Shown here: positions 1-8,179 of the stretch, piece by piece | Layout: each line of letters begins with the position of its first letter | Numbering within the stretch: the first letter of the stretch is position 1 | Source: Stagnihabitans sp038231395 | Lineage (GTDB): Bacteria > Pseudomonadota > Alphaproteobacteria > Rhodobacterales > Rhodobacteraceae | Assembly (NCBI GenBank): GCA_038231395.1 | Contig: JBBRLL010000004.1 | Coordinates: 1 to 64,000 of the forward strand | Length of the DNA stretch: 64,000 nucleotides | Reading direction: 5' to 3' | The notes under the pieces: generated by a model | Seen by the model: only the letters and a program-made list of their open reading frames with translations | What the model was told of the DNA's origin: nothing | Database searches by the model: none | Program-made: the position numbers and the translations under genes

Positions 1-68
1 CTTTCGCGACCAAGGCAGTGCGGCGCGATGGTTGCCCATTGGGTGTCAGTCAGAACGGTGCGGATCAA
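1..68 (-). CDS. IS5-family transposase, N-terminal fragment (continues beyond window)
   Basis: Read on the minus strand from a TTG start preceded by GGGAGG five to six bases upstream, the peptide begins LIRTVLTDTQWATIAPHC. This matches the conserved opening of IS5/IS427 DDE transposases (V/L-L-T-D-x-Q-W-x-x-I-x-P). Only about 22 residues are inside the window, so no catalytic residue is visible and it cannot be judged whether the gene is intact. Transposases of this group often use programmed frameshifting between two frames, which also cannot be assessed here. Confidence 0.6.
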   Translation of the reverse strand, partial: MIRTVLTDTQWATIAPHCLGRE

Positions 69-142
69 GGTTGCCTCCCATGTTGGCAACCTTGAATCAG
101 TCAGCAGGTGATTTGGGAATCCTCAAACGTCAACAGACCCTG
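1..142 (-). mobile_element. Left end of an IS5-family (IS427-like) insertion sequence, cut by window edge
   Basis: The first 68 bases encode the N-terminus of an IS5-type transposase on the minus strand. The 70-odd bases outside it have the layout of an IS end: an untranslated leader with a purine-rich ribosome-binding site, reaching out to a probable terminal inverted repeat around 123-142. The other end lies outside the window, so the inverted repeat and target duplication cannot be checked. From the element end to the terminator at 262 there is about 120 bp in which I recognise nothing. Confidence 0.6.
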
Positions 143-261
143 GTGAACTGACGGGCGAAATGCCGGACATAGGTGAGGGATTGGCACGCGGATTTGGCGA
201 TCTGTGAAAATCCGCAAAGGCATAGCAGATCACCTGATGCCGAACGCCGTTTTCATGCAAC

Positions 262-293
262 AAAAAGGGGCTAGCCTTTTCAAGCTAACCCCT
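262..293 (-). terminator. Rho-independent terminator of the tRNA-Asn gene
   Basis: On the minus strand, GGGGTTAGC pairs with GCTAGCCCC (one G-U wobble) across a loop of about 9 nt, followed directly by TTTTT. It lies 10 bases beyond the CCA end of the tRNA and fits termination of that transcript. Confidence 0.75.
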
Positions 294-302
294 TGATTTA
301 GT

Positions 303-377
303 TGGCTCCGGCGGTAGGGATCGAACCTACGGCCAGCTGATTAACAGTCAGCTGCTCTACCGCTGAGCTACGCCGGA
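303..377 (-). tRNA. tRNA-Asn (anticodon GTT)
   Basis: A full cloverleaf is visible on the minus strand. The 7-bp acceptor stem TCCGGCG/CGCCGGA is perfect. The D arm contains GTAGCTCAGCGGTAGAGC, the anticodon loop CTGTTAA carries GTT (343-345 on the plus strand), and the T arm contains GGTTCGATCC. The genomic sequence continues GCCA, so CCA is encoded. A strong terminator follows. The gene stands alone between an IS end and an MBL hydrolase gene. tRNA genes are common integration sites, but no attachment-site duplication was seen. Confidence 0.97.
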
Positions 378-487
378 ACATGGGGTTGCTATAGCAAGGG
401 TGTTTGGAGGCGGCAAGAGGGGTTGAGGGGAAAAATGCGGCCTGTGGCTTGGTCCTGCCGGAGCATAGGGGCAGGTGGCTGCGGCAT

Positions 488-1480
488 TCACGCGCGGCTT
501 ACGCCAAGGGCAAAGCGGCGGTCGATGAAAGGCCGGGGTTCAGCGTCCGGCGCGGCGTTCACAACTCCGCGACTTTGCAGGTCGATCAGATGAGCCAGGA
601 CATTGCGGGCAGCGGCGGGCAACAGCGCCGGCGGCGTGGTGGTATAGATGTGCAGAGCAAGCTGTATTGCCGTTGCCGCGCCGCTGGCGGAAAGCGCTTG
701 CACGATTGCCGCTTCACGTCCCAGCCGGTGGGCGATCAGTTCGGACAGGCGGGCCATCGGGTCGGTGATAGGGGCGCCGTGGCCAGGCAGGAACTGCGCC
801 CAGTGCCGCAGGTCTGGTTTGTCGGTGGCCTGATTGGGCGGGGCCGGATTGGGCGGGGCCGGATTGCGGCCGTCCAGATTGCGGCCGTCCAGATTGCCGG
901 CCTTCGGTTCAAACTCCGTCAACTTGGCCAACGACCGCATGTAGGCCCCCATGTCGCCCTCTGGCGGCGAGACGATCGAGGTGGACCAACCCATCACGTG
1001 ATCGCCTGACAGCAACGTATCGTCCAGCGCCAGACAGATGTGGTTGCCCATGTGGCCCGGCGTGTGGATCACCTGTATCTGCGCGCCCGCGAGGTGCAGG
1101 ATCTGGCCATCCACCACAGTCCGGTCCGGCACAAAGGAATGGTCGCAACCCTCGCCGCCTGTCAGACCCTCGGCGGCAAGCTGGCGCATCAAGGGGCTGA
1201 TCCCGGCCTCTGCCCCGCCAAAAGCCAGAACCTCTGCCCAGGTCAGGTGAGCAAGGCGGGGGACAAGGGCCGTGTGGTCCAGATGCGCATGGGTGACAAG
1301 GATTGCCGCAACCCGGCGACCGGCAATCGCCGCCAGGATCGCTGCCAGATGGGCCGTCACGTCCGGACCGGGGTCAACGACAACCACCTCATCGCCGCCG
1401 AGAATATAGGTGTTGGTGCCTGCGCCGGTGAAGGGGCCGGGGTTGTTGGCGCGCAGAGTAAGGATTGCAGATGCGGGCAT
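488..1480 (-). CDS. MBL-fold metallo-hydrolase (LACTB2/RNase Z-like group)
   Basis: A 330-residue protein with the metallo-beta-lactamase fold: an N-terminal strand region ending VVDPGPD, then the metal-binding motif T-H-A-H-L-D-H around residues 63-69, a later H-T-P-G-H-M near 137-142, and SGDHVMG supplying the bridging Asp. A C-terminal winged-helix-like segment resembles that of LACTB2-type proteins. Substrates of this group vary (RNA, thioesters, lactones), so the reaction is not assigned. An AAGGA lies 9 bases before the ATG. The linker near residues 193-217 is built from five-residue repeats (N-L-D-G-R, N-P-A-P-P) encoded by a 15-bp tandem array. It is transcribed away from the histidine kinase gene. 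Confidence 0.85.
   Translation of the reverse strand: MPASAILTLRANNPGPFTGAGTNTYILGGDEVVVVDPGPDVTAHLAAILAAIAGRRVAAILVTHAHLDHTALVPRLAHLTWAEVLAFGGAEAGISPLMRQLAAEGLTGGEGCDHSFVPDRTVVDGQILHLAGAQIQVIHTPGHMGNHICLALDDTLLSGDHVMGWSTSIVSPPEGDMGAYMRSLAKLTEFEPKAGNLDGRNLDGRNPAPPNPAPPNQATDKPDLRHWAQFLPGHGAPITDPMARLSELIAHRLGREAAIVQALSASGAATAIQLALHIYTTTPPALLPAAARNVLAHLIDLQSRGVVNAAPDAEPRPFIDRRFALGVSRA
831..905. repeat. 15-bp tandem array, five units, inside the MBL hydrolase gene
   Basis: Five consecutive 15-base units all start with (T/G/A)GATTG. The first two share the form GGATTGGGCGGGGCC and the next two GGATTGCGGCCGTCC. The array is in frame and encodes pentapeptide repeats in a linker between the catalytic domain and the C-terminal helices. 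Confidence 0.85.
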
Positions 1481-1681
1481 GGGCGGCGTCCTTTCGGGTC
1501 ACCGCACGATTGCGCGGTTGGTGGGTCATCTCAAGCGCAATCGGCGGGTCCCTTTAAACCCGATGGTTCTTGCCCGGAACGGAGCTGGCATATCTGCGGC
1601 GTTCAGAATGCCCCAACCATCCTTCACGCGACATCGTAAAAGCGGTTCCCCCTACCCTGCGATTTGGCTAAGATTAAAGCT

Positions 1682-3004
1682 ATGGCGTTCCAACTCAAAT
1701 CCTACTTGCCGCGCAGCCTGTACGGACGGGCAGCACTTATATTGGTGGTGCCGGTGGTGGCGATCCAGCTGATCGTTTCGATCATCTTCATCCAGCGCCA
1801 CTTTGACGGGGTCACCCAGCAACTGTCGCAAGCCGTGGCCTTGCAGGCGCAATATCTTGTGGATGAGGTCACCTCTGCCCCGGATCTCGCCGCTGCCGAC
1901 GACAGCGCGCGCAAAGTCGGTGACGCGTTTGAAATGGTGGTATCACTGCCCGCCAAAGGCCAGCCGCCACCCGCCGACCTGCGTGACTTCTGGGACCTCT
2001 CCGGGCGCGCGGTTGGATCAACCATGCACGACGCCTTTCCAGAGTTGATATCGGTTGACCTGCAAACCAACCCGCGTGAGGTTCAGCTTTGGATATCAAC
2101 GCGGTACGGCGTCATGCTTGCGCAAATGCCGCGCATCAGGGTTTCGGCCAGCAATCCGCATCAGCTTTTGGTGGTGATGGGCCTGGCCTCGGTCCTGATG
2201 ACAGCGGTGGCCTTTGCCTTTCTGCGCAACCAACTGGTGCCGATCACCCGGATGGCTGCGGCGGCAGAGGCCTTTGGGCGCGGCCAAAGCGTGCCTTACA
2301 GGCCGCGCGGCGCTTTGGAAGTGCGGGCAGCGGGCACCGCGTTTCTGGACATGCGCGCCCGGATCGAACGCCAGATTGAACAGCGCACCCTGATGCTGTC
2401 CGGCGTCAGCCACGATCTGCGCGGGCCTTTGACGCGACTGAAGCTGGGACTGTCTTTGCTGGACGAAGACTCCGAAACCCGGGCGCTGAAGGGCGATGTC
2501 GAGGATATGGAGCGGTTGGTAAACGAATTCCTTGCCTTTGCCAGAGGCGATGTGATGGAAAACTCCGCCTTGGTGGACCCGGCGCTTCTGGTCGATCTTG
2601 TGGTGGAAAAGGCCCGGCGCGGGGGTCTGGCGGTGACGTTGGGGGCCTGTCAGGGCAGCGGCATGGTCCGGATGCGCCCGCAAGCGGTGGCGCGCGCGCT
2701 GGAGAACCTTTTGGGCAATGCCGTGCGCTATGGCAGCCGGGGGGTGATCAGCTATGCCCTGACAGAACGGACCCTGCGGCTGGTGGTGGACGATGACGGC
2801 CCGGGCATCCCCGAAGCGCGCCGTGAGGAGGCGCTGTTGCCCTTCACGCGGCTGGACGCCGCCCGCAATCCCAACCGGGGCGGTGGGGTCGGCCTTGGCC
2901 TGTCGATTGCCGCTGACATCGCCCGCACCCACGGTGGCACCCTACGGCTTGGCCAAAGTGAGATGTTGGGGGGGCTGAAAGCAGAGCTGGTTCTGGCGCG
3001 GTGA
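1682..3004 (+). CDS. Membrane sensor histidine kinase, EnvZ/OmpR-type, without adjacent response regulator
   Basis: About 440 residues. Membrane helix 1 is at roughly 15-37, then a short periplasmic domain of about 110 residues, helix 2 near 155-178, and a HAMP linker. The HisKA box is SGVSHDLRGPLTRLKLG with the phospho-acceptor at about His244. The HATPase domain has an N box (ENLLGNAVRYG), D-D-D-G-P-G-I-P and G-V-G-L-G-L-S. These features predict an autophosphorylating transmembrane sensor. ATG 1682 was chosen over a TTG at 1664 because it gives a normal cytoplasmic N-terminus; no strong ribosome-binding site marks either. The EnvZ-like organisation suggests envelope or osmotic sensing, but the signal is unknown. 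No response regulator lies on either side, so the partner is elsewhere in the genome. Confidence 0.9.
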   Translation: MAFQLKSYLPRSLYGRAALILVVPVVAIQLIVSIIFIQRHFDGVTQQLSQAVALQAQYLVDEVTSAPDLAAADDSARKVGDAFEMVVSLPAKGQPPPADLRDFWDLSGRAVGSTMHDAFPELISVDLQTNPREVQLWISTRYGVMLAQMPRIRVSASNPHQLLVVMGLASVLMTAVAFAFLRNQLVPITRMAAAAEAFGRGQSVPYRPRGALEVRAAGTAFLDMRARIERQIEQRTLMLSGVSHDLRGPLTRLKLGLSLLDEDSETRALKGDVEDMERLVNEFLAFARGDVMENSALVDPALLVDLVVEKARRGGLAVTLGACQGSGMVRMRPQAVARALENLLGNAVRYGSRGVISYALTERTLRLVVDDDGPGIPEARREEALLPFTRLDAARNPNRGGGVGLGLSIAADIARTHGGTLRLGQSEMLGGLKAELVLAR

Positions 3005-3181
3005 AAGCGTTGTGGCACGCGGGCCCGCTTGGGCAGCCTTTGCTCGTTACCGGTGACTGCCGGGCACGGTGAAGGGGCGACGAAGCCCGGCTTCTGTCAG
3101 GTCCAAGGCGCTTTTCCCCTCACTTGCAGCACCCGACCGCGCCTGATAGCCCTTGCCGTGAAATCGCCCAAGGACCTGCCC

Positions 3182-4258
3182 TTGCCCAAGCCGCCGCGCC
3201 TTGTCGTTCAATCCCTGACCCGCAGCTATAGCGGTCGCGCTGTGGTTGATGACCTGTCGTTGACGGTAGAGGCGGGGCAGGTGACCTGCCTGCTTGGCCC
3301 CTCTGGCTGCGGCAAATCCACAACTCTGCGGATGATTGCCGGGGTAGAGACGCCCGATCAAGGCCGCATCCTGATTGACGGCGCAGAGGTGTTCGGGCCT
3401 GCCCGCAACACCCCGCCCGAGGCGCGTGGCGTGGGCCTGATGTTTCAGGATTTCGCCCTGTTCCCGCATCTGACCGTGGCGGGCAATATCGCTTTCGGCC
3501 TGCGCTCAGACGCCGCCACCCGGCAGCGGCGCGTAGGCGAACTGCTTGAAAAGGTGAACCTTTCAGGCTTTGGCGTGAAACACCCGCATGAGCTTTCGGG
3601 CGGCGAACAGCAGCGCGTGGCTTTGGCCCGCGCCCTTGCGCCGCGCCCGCAGGTCATGCTGATGGACGAGCCGTTTTCCGGCCTGGACAACCGCCTGCGC
3701 GACGGCATTCGCGACGCCACTCTGGACCTTTTGAAAGAGGAGGGTGCCGCCGTTCTGCTGGTGACCCACGAGCCGAACGAGGCGATGCGGATGGCTGATG
3801 AAATCGCCCTGATGCGCGCCGGTGTCATCGTGCAAAGAGGCGCGCCCTATAACATCTACAACGCCCCGGTGGACCGTGAAGCGGCGGGCTTTTTCAGCGA
3901 TATCAACGTGATCCGTGGCACCTCTCGCGGGGCGCTGACCGAAACTCCGTTCGGTGTGTTTCTGACGCCGGGCCTTGACGATGACGGCAAAGTGGACATC
4001 GTGATCCGCCCGCAGCATCTGAAGATTGACTTTGACCGGGCCGGGCGCGGCCCGAACCCTACGCCGCAGGATGGCACCGCCGCACGTGGCACAGTGACCC
4101 GCGCCCGTTTTCTGGGGCATGAAAGTCTGGTGGAGTTTCGGATGGAATTTGACGGCTCTACCCTGACGACGGCGGTTCCCGGGGTGTTTTTGCCCAAACC
4201 CGGCACCGCGCTTTGGCTGATGATCCGCCGCGACAGGTGCTTTGTCTTTGCCGCTTGA
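3182..4258 (+). CDS. ABC transporter ATP-binding protein, ferric iron (FbpC/PotA) type
   Basis: An importer ATPase with Walker A GPSGCGKST, Q-loop FQDFALFPHLTV, signature LSGGEQQRVALARAL, Walker B VMLMDEP with the following F-S-G-L-D, and switch His in VTHEPNEAM. A C-terminal TOBE-like regulatory domain covers roughly the last 110 residues. The aromatic spacing around the Q loop and the C-terminal domain are like iron or polyamine transporters such as FbpC. TTG 3182 has AAGGA seven bases upstream; a GTG at 3158 is an alternative without a visible site. The permease and binding protein are not adjacent. An iron-type binding protein occurs at 48.9 kb. Substrate assignment is by family only. Confidence 0.8.
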   Translation: MPKPPRLVVQSLTRSYSGRAVVDDLSLTVEAGQVTCLLGPSGCGKSTTLRMIAGVETPDQGRILIDGAEVFGPARNTPPEARGVGLMFQDFALFPHLTVAGNIAFGLRSDAATRQRRVGELLEKVNLSGFGVKHPHELSGGEQQRVALARALAPRPQVMLMDEPFSGLDNRLRDGIRDATLDLLKEEGAAVLLVTHEPNEAMRMADEIALMRAGVIVQRGAPYNIYNAPVDREAAGFFSDINVIRGTSRGALTETPFGVFLTPGLDDDGKVDIVIRPQHLKIDFDRAGRGPNPTPQDGTAARGTVTRARFLGHESLVEFRMEFDGSTLTTAVPGVFLPKPGTALWLMIRRDRCFVFAA

Positions 4259-4412
4259 GGAGCATGCCCGGCGTGCGGGACGGGTGTCAGGATTGAAGGC
4301 GGTGAGATTGCTTCAGTTCAAACCGCTGACCGGTCTGGCGCGTCCGCGTCAACATATGTCGGTGGCGCCGTTTGGGGCGAAGGTCTTTGTCATTCCACGA
4401 TGCCGGTTCCCC

Positions 4413-5102
4413 TTACCCCACCATCGCCTGCCATTTGCGGAAATCGGCCAGTCGTTTGCCGGTTTCACGCGGAAAGGTCTCGCCGCGCGGGACGATGTCC
4501 AGCAAACGATCCAGGCCGAATTCCGCGAACTCCGCTTTGGTTTCGCACCAGGTGGCCAGCGTCCAGACCCGGCCTGACAGCGAAAGGGCCAAGGGGCGGA
4601 TGTCGCGTTGGGTCAACTGGCCTTGGCCATCCAGAAGCACCACAGTCAAACGTTCGGATTGGCGGATGGCCTTGCGCAGCACGGGCAGGTGCGGGACGGA
4701 TCGGACCGGTTCTGGTACGCGGGGGGCGAAAATATCCTCTCCTTCGGGATCGTCGCGTGAACCGGGCGCTAAAGTTGGCGCCATGATCGCAATCTTGGCG
4801 GCGAGGGTGCGGGCAGCGCTTGCCATAGGCTCCGCCCCCTCGGCCACCAGACGGACCCCGTGGCGCAGCGCCAGCATCTCGGCCGGGGTCAGCATCATGG
4901 GCGGCAAGGTGATCGGGGCGCGCAGAATGTAGCCCACGCCTCGCTCCCCCTCCACTGGCATGCCAGAGGCCGACAGCACACCCATGTCGCGCCAGATGGT
5001 CCGGGTTGATATCTGCAAGGCCTCCGCCAGATCGGCCGCACGGTGCAGCCGCCCGTCGCGCAAGATCTGGATCAGGTCAAACAGGCGGTCAGAGCGGGCC
5101 AT
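4413..5102 (-). CDS. YafY-type transcriptional regulator (HTH plus WYL domain)
   Basis: 229 residues. The N-terminus MARSDRLFDLIQILRDG followed by A-A-D-L-A-E-A-L-Q-I-S-T-R-T-I-W-R-D is the HTH_11/DeoR-like DNA-binding domain. The middle and C-terminus resemble WYL ligand-sensing domains, with tryptophan/tyrosine-poor but recognisable PLALSLSGRVWTLATWCE and a C-terminal helix with Arg residues. Proteins of this family control diverse stress and defence genes and sense small molecules or nucleic acids through the WYL fold. It converges on the ABC ATPase gene and is divergent from tatA across 280 bp. Its targets cannot be inferred. Confidence 0.85.
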   Translation of the reverse strand: MARSDRLFDLIQILRDGRLHRAADLAEALQISTRTIWRDMGVLSASGMPVEGERGVGYILRAPITLPPMMLTPAEMLALRHGVRLVAEGAEPMASAARTLAAKIAIMAPTLAPGSRDDPEGEDIFAPRVPEPVRSVPHLPVLRKAIRQSERLTVVLLDGQGQLTQRDIRPLALSLSGRVWTLATWCETKAEFAEFGLDRLLDIVPRGETFPRETGKRLADFRKWQAMVG

Positions 5103-5382
5103 GGCGGGCGATTACCTTGATTTTGGCAGCATGAAAGATCAAACAGACTGTAGATTTGGGCATTGCAGGCATTTCGGCTTTTGGTTTCCCTGATCCGCAG
5201 ACTGGATAATCCTGCGGCATGGTCTGGGCACCACTTCGATTGCAGGAGGCTACTGACATTTTTATGGCAGTAAGCCCGGTAAAAGCCAAGACCGCCGCGT
5301 CATCCGGCTTGCACACCGAGGCGGCTTGGCCTCTGCTGGCCAAAACAACCGCCGCACCCCGCGGCCTTCCGGAGGAATTCTC

Positions 5383-5607
5383 ATGCACGCTATGGGCCCC
5401 ATTCAGCTGATCGTCATCGCCGCCGTGGTACTGGTCCTGTTCGGCAAGGGCAAAGTCTCGTCCCTGATGGGCGAAGTGGGCAAGGGCATCACGGCCTTCA
5501 AGAAGGGCATGGGCGAAGGCGCCACTGAGCCCGTCAAAGAGCCCGAAGCCGGTGAGGTCATCGTCGTCAAAGACGTGACCCCGGTGGAAGACAAGACCAA
5601 AGTCTGA
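5383..5607 (+). CDS. tatA: Sec-independent protein translocase subunit TatA
   Basis: 74 residues starting MHAMGPIQLIVIAAVVLVLF, with one membrane helix, the hinge F-G-K-G-K, and an amphipathic helix (SLMGEVGKGITAFKKG). The acidic tail is typical. TatA oligomerises to form the passage for folded proteins carrying twin-arginine signals. GGAGG lies 6-7 bases before ATG 5383. It is followed 11 bases later by tatB, so tatABC form one operon. The 280 bp upstream, shared with the divergent WYL gene, hold the promoter(s). A short inverted repeat CCGCAG/CTGCGG is present at 5195-5217, with no known meaning. Confidence 0.95.
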   Translation: MHAMGPIQLIVIAAVVLVLFGKGKVSSLMGEVGKGITAFKKGMGEGATEPVKEPEAGEVIVVKDVTPVEDKTKV

Positions 5608-5618
5608 TCTGACAAAGC

Positions 5619-6323
5619 ATGTTTGATCTCAACTGGGCCGAGCTTATTCTTATCGGGTTCGTGGCGCTGATCGTGATCGGCCCCGAAGACCTGCCTGACA
5701 TGTTCCGCCAGCTTGGGCGCTTTACCTCCAAGCTGCGCCAGATGAGCCGCGAGTTTTCGCGCGCCATGGAGGATGCCGCAAAACAATCGGGCATGAAAGA
5801 GGCGGCCGATGATCTGAAGGCTGCAACCTCTGCCAAGTCACTGGGGCTGGACGCGGTGCGTGAGGCTGCCAACAAGTTTGAAAAGTGGGATCCGATCAAG
5901 AACGCCGCCCGGCCCTCGCCGACCGGGGCCGCGACCATGCCCGCCCGCAGCATGACGCCGCCGCCGATCCCGGCCACGCCGAATGCAGAGGCTGCCGATG
6001 ATCTGGCAGCCCTTGTGGCGGACCCAGAGCTTACGATCCATGGCCCGGCCACGCAGGCCCTGATCGACAAACAAGCCTTGCGCACGCAGGTTCTGGCAGA
6101 GCAAACCGAAAAGCTGAAGGCGATTGAAGCTGGCACTTATGTCGCTGCACCGGTGGTACCTGTCACGCCGGTCAAGGCCGCGCCCGCACCACTCAAACGG
6201 GCGGCGAAACCCAAGGCTCAGGCCAGGGTTTCCACTGAAGAGATCGCCACAGGACCCGTTCCCGACGTTGAAAAACCCAGGAAAGCCGCTCGAAAACCGG
6301 CGAAGAAGGCAAAAGACGCATGA
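5619..6323 (+). CDS. tatB: Sec-independent protein translocase subunit TatB
   Basis: 234 residues starting MFDLNWAELILIGFVALIVI. An N-terminal membrane helix is followed by the conserved G-P-E-D-L-P motif and the amphipathic helix QLGRFTSKLRQMSREFSRAM. The long C-terminal half is rich in Ala, Pro and Lys and ends in a basic tail (KPAKKAKDA), longer than E. coli TatB but usual in alphaproteobacteria. TatB with TatC forms the receptor for twin-arginine signal peptides. The stop overlaps the tatC start by four bases (ATGA), which implies translational coupling. Confidence 0.95.
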   Translation: MFDLNWAELILIGFVALIVIGPEDLPDMFRQLGRFTSKLRQMSREFSRAMEDAAKQSGMKEAADDLKAATSAKSLGLDAVREAANKFEKWDPIKNAARPSPTGAATMPARSMTPPPIPATPNAEAADDLAALVADPELTIHGPATQALIDKQALRTQVLAEQTEKLKAIEAGTYVAAPVVPVTPVKAAPAPLKRAAKPKAQARVSTEEIATGPVPDVEKPRKAARKPAKKAKDA

Positions 6324-7162
6324 CCCAGACCGATGAGCTTGAGGGCAGCGCCGCCCCGCTGATGGAGCATCTGAAAGAGCTGCGCAACCGGATCATGATT
6401 TCGATTGCCGCCTATATCGTGGCGTTTTTCATCTGCTATCTGCTGTGGGAATACGTGTTCGCCTTCCTGTCCAAGCCGATGTGCAACGCCCTTGCGGACC
6501 TGCATCAGGAATGCGGCTTTGTGCTGATCAAGGTGCAGGAGGGCTTTTTTGTCACCCTGAAGATCGCCATGTGGGGCGGCTTCGTGCTGGCCTTTCCGGT
6601 GATCGCCTTCCAGATGTGGCGGTTCATCGCGCCGGGCCTTTACAAGAACGAGAAAGGCGCGTTCCTGCCCTTCCTGCTGGCTTCGCCCATCATGTTCGCC
6701 TTGGGCGCGGGCTTTGCCTATCTGGTTGTGCTGCCCTATGCCTTTCACTTTTTCCTGGGCTTTCAGGACAGCTTCAAAGTGGCCATGCAAAGCGCCAATC
6801 CATTGGCAGAGGTGCCCAAGGGCGTCGTCTTCCAAGGTTCGGTTGAAGCGTTTTTCGCCCTGACCATGCAGTTTTTGATGGCCTTCGGTCTTTGCTTTCA
6901 ACTGCCAGTCCTGCTGACCCTGATGGGCCGTGCCGGGTTGATCGGATCCAAAGGCCTGAAAGCCACCCGCAAATACGCGGTGGTCGGCATCATGATCCTG
7001 TCCTCGATGATTGCCCCGCCCGATGTCACCTCGATGATGATCCTGTTTGGCGCGATCTACCCGCTGTACGAAATTTCGATCTGGATCATCGTCTACTTTG
7101 AAGCGCAGCGCAAAAAGCAGGCGATCCTTGATGGGACATGGGAGCCGGAGGACGACGCATGA
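6320..7162 (+). CDS. tatC: Sec-independent protein translocase subunit TatC
   Basis: 280 residues with six predicted membrane helices. The N-terminal APLMEHLKELRNRIM carries the conserved H-L-x-E-L-R-x-R. The E-x-F-x-x-x-x-K segment is seen in QEGFFVTLKIAMWGG, and a large periplasmic loop lies around 170-200. TatC binds the twin-arginine motif of substrates. A candidate client in this window is the thioredoxin-like protein at 20.0-20.4 kb, whose N-terminus has R-R-E-F-L. The stop overlaps the next gene's start (ATGA at 7159-7162). Confidence 0.97.
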   Translation: MTQTDELEGSAAPLMEHLKELRNRIMISIAAYIVAFFICYLLWEYVFAFLSKPMCNALADLHQECGFVLIKVQEGFFVTLKIAMWGGFVLAFPVIAFQMWRFIAPGLYKNEKGAFLPFLLASPIMFALGAGFAYLVVLPYAFHFFLGFQDSFKVAMQSANPLAEVPKGVVFQGSVEAFFALTMQFLMAFGLCFQLPVLLTLMGRAGLIGSKGLKATRKYAVVGIMILSSMIAPPDVTSMMILFGAIYPLYEISIWIIVYFEAQRKKQAILDGTWEPEDDA

Positions 7163-8004
7163 GCCCCGGCCGGATCGGGACGCTTGAACGCATCGCGGCG
7201 GCGCTGGAACGGTTGGCGCCGCAGCCGCTTGGCCCGCCCGATTTCACCGCCGCAGCCTATGTCTGGCATACGTCTCCTGACCGGTTGGAGCCTGTGGCCA
7301 AAGTCTCGCGCGTTGATCTGGGCCTGTTGGTTGGCATCGACCGTTCGCGCGACACTTTGATGGAAAACACCCGGCACTTTGCGCGTGGCCTGCCCGCCAA
7401 CAACGCGCTGTTGTGGGGCGCGCGGGGGATGGGCAAATCCTCTCTGGTCAAGGCTGTTCATGCCACGGTGCGGGCCGAGGGTTATGACTTGAAAATCGTC
7501 GAACTCAGCCGCGAGGACCTGCCTTCGGTTCAGCGCCTGCTGTCGCAGCTGCGCGCCAGTGCCTGCCGGTTCATCCTGTTTTGCGATGACCTGTCATTTT
7601 CCAACGACGACCAGCACTACAAATCCCTGAAAGCGGTGCTGGATGGCGGCATCGAAGGCCGCCCCGAAAACGTCCTGTTCTACGCCACCTCCAACCGCCG
7701 CCATCTGATGCCGCGTGAGATGATCGAGAACGAACGCTCCACCGCCATCATGCCCGGCGAAGCGGTGGAGGAGAAAGTATCGCTTTCCGACCGTTTTGGC
7801 CTATGGCTGGGCTTTCACCCCTGCACCCAGGACGACTACCTTGCGATGATCGACGGCTATTGTGCGGCCCATGGCCTAAGCATCCCCGCCGACCGCCTGC
7901 GCGCCGAGGCGATCGAATGGCAGGCAACCAGAGGGTCCCGGTCTGGCCGCGTCGCCTGGCAATTCTTTTGCGACCTTGCCGCACGTGAGGGCATCAGTCT
8001 TTGA
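7159..8004 (+). CDS. DUF815-family P-loop ATPase, coupled to tatC
   Basis: 281 residues. It has Walker A GARGMGKSSLVKA, Walker B-like FILFCDDLSF, and a sensor-like ATSNRRHLMP followed by D-R-F-G-L-W-L-G-F. This is the DUF815 pattern, an AAA+-like family with no established biochemical role. ATG 7159 overlaps the tatC stop by four bases, so it is cotranslated with the Tat genes. It could assist Tat substrate handling or simply share a housekeeping operon; nothing in the sequence decides. No membrane segment or signal is predicted, so it should be cytoplasmic. Confidence 0.85.
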   Translation: MSPGRIGTLERIAAALERLAPQPLGPPDFTAAAYVWHTSPDRLEPVAKVSRVDLGLLVGIDRSRDTLMENTRHFARGLPANNALLWGARGMGKSSLVKAVHATVRAEGYDLKIVELSREDLPSVQRLLSQLRASACRFILFCDDLSFSNDDQHYKSLKAVLDGGIEGRPENVLFYATSNRRHLMPREMIENERSTAIMPGEAVEEKVSLSDRFGLWLGFHPCTQDDYLAMIDGYCAAHGLSIPADRLRAEAIEWQATRGSRSGRVAWQFFCDLAAREGISL

Positions 8005-8179
8005 CACCCCGCGCCAAGGCTTTTTCAACGGCGGCGCTCACCTAATCGCCATCCAAGTCAATAGGTTGCGCAGCATTCTTCGTGTGAAATCCCGTCGCAA
8101 TTTCATTCCGCGGAACGTGCGCCTTGGGAAATACCTAGCAGGGGGTCTACGGGCGACGAAAGCCCAAGCCGCAAGGCCC

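Noticed and set aside
1566..1580. GTTC-N7-GAAC, similar to half-sites of a LexA box, between the MBL and histidine kinase genes.
   Set aside because: The second half is inverted rather than direct; the well-supported site for this group is GTTC-N7-GTTC, and neither neighbour is a typical SOS gene.
5195..5217. Inverted repeat CCGCAG-N11-CTGCGG upstream of tatA.
   Set aside because: Short arms, no T-run, no known regulator motif; noted under tatA only.
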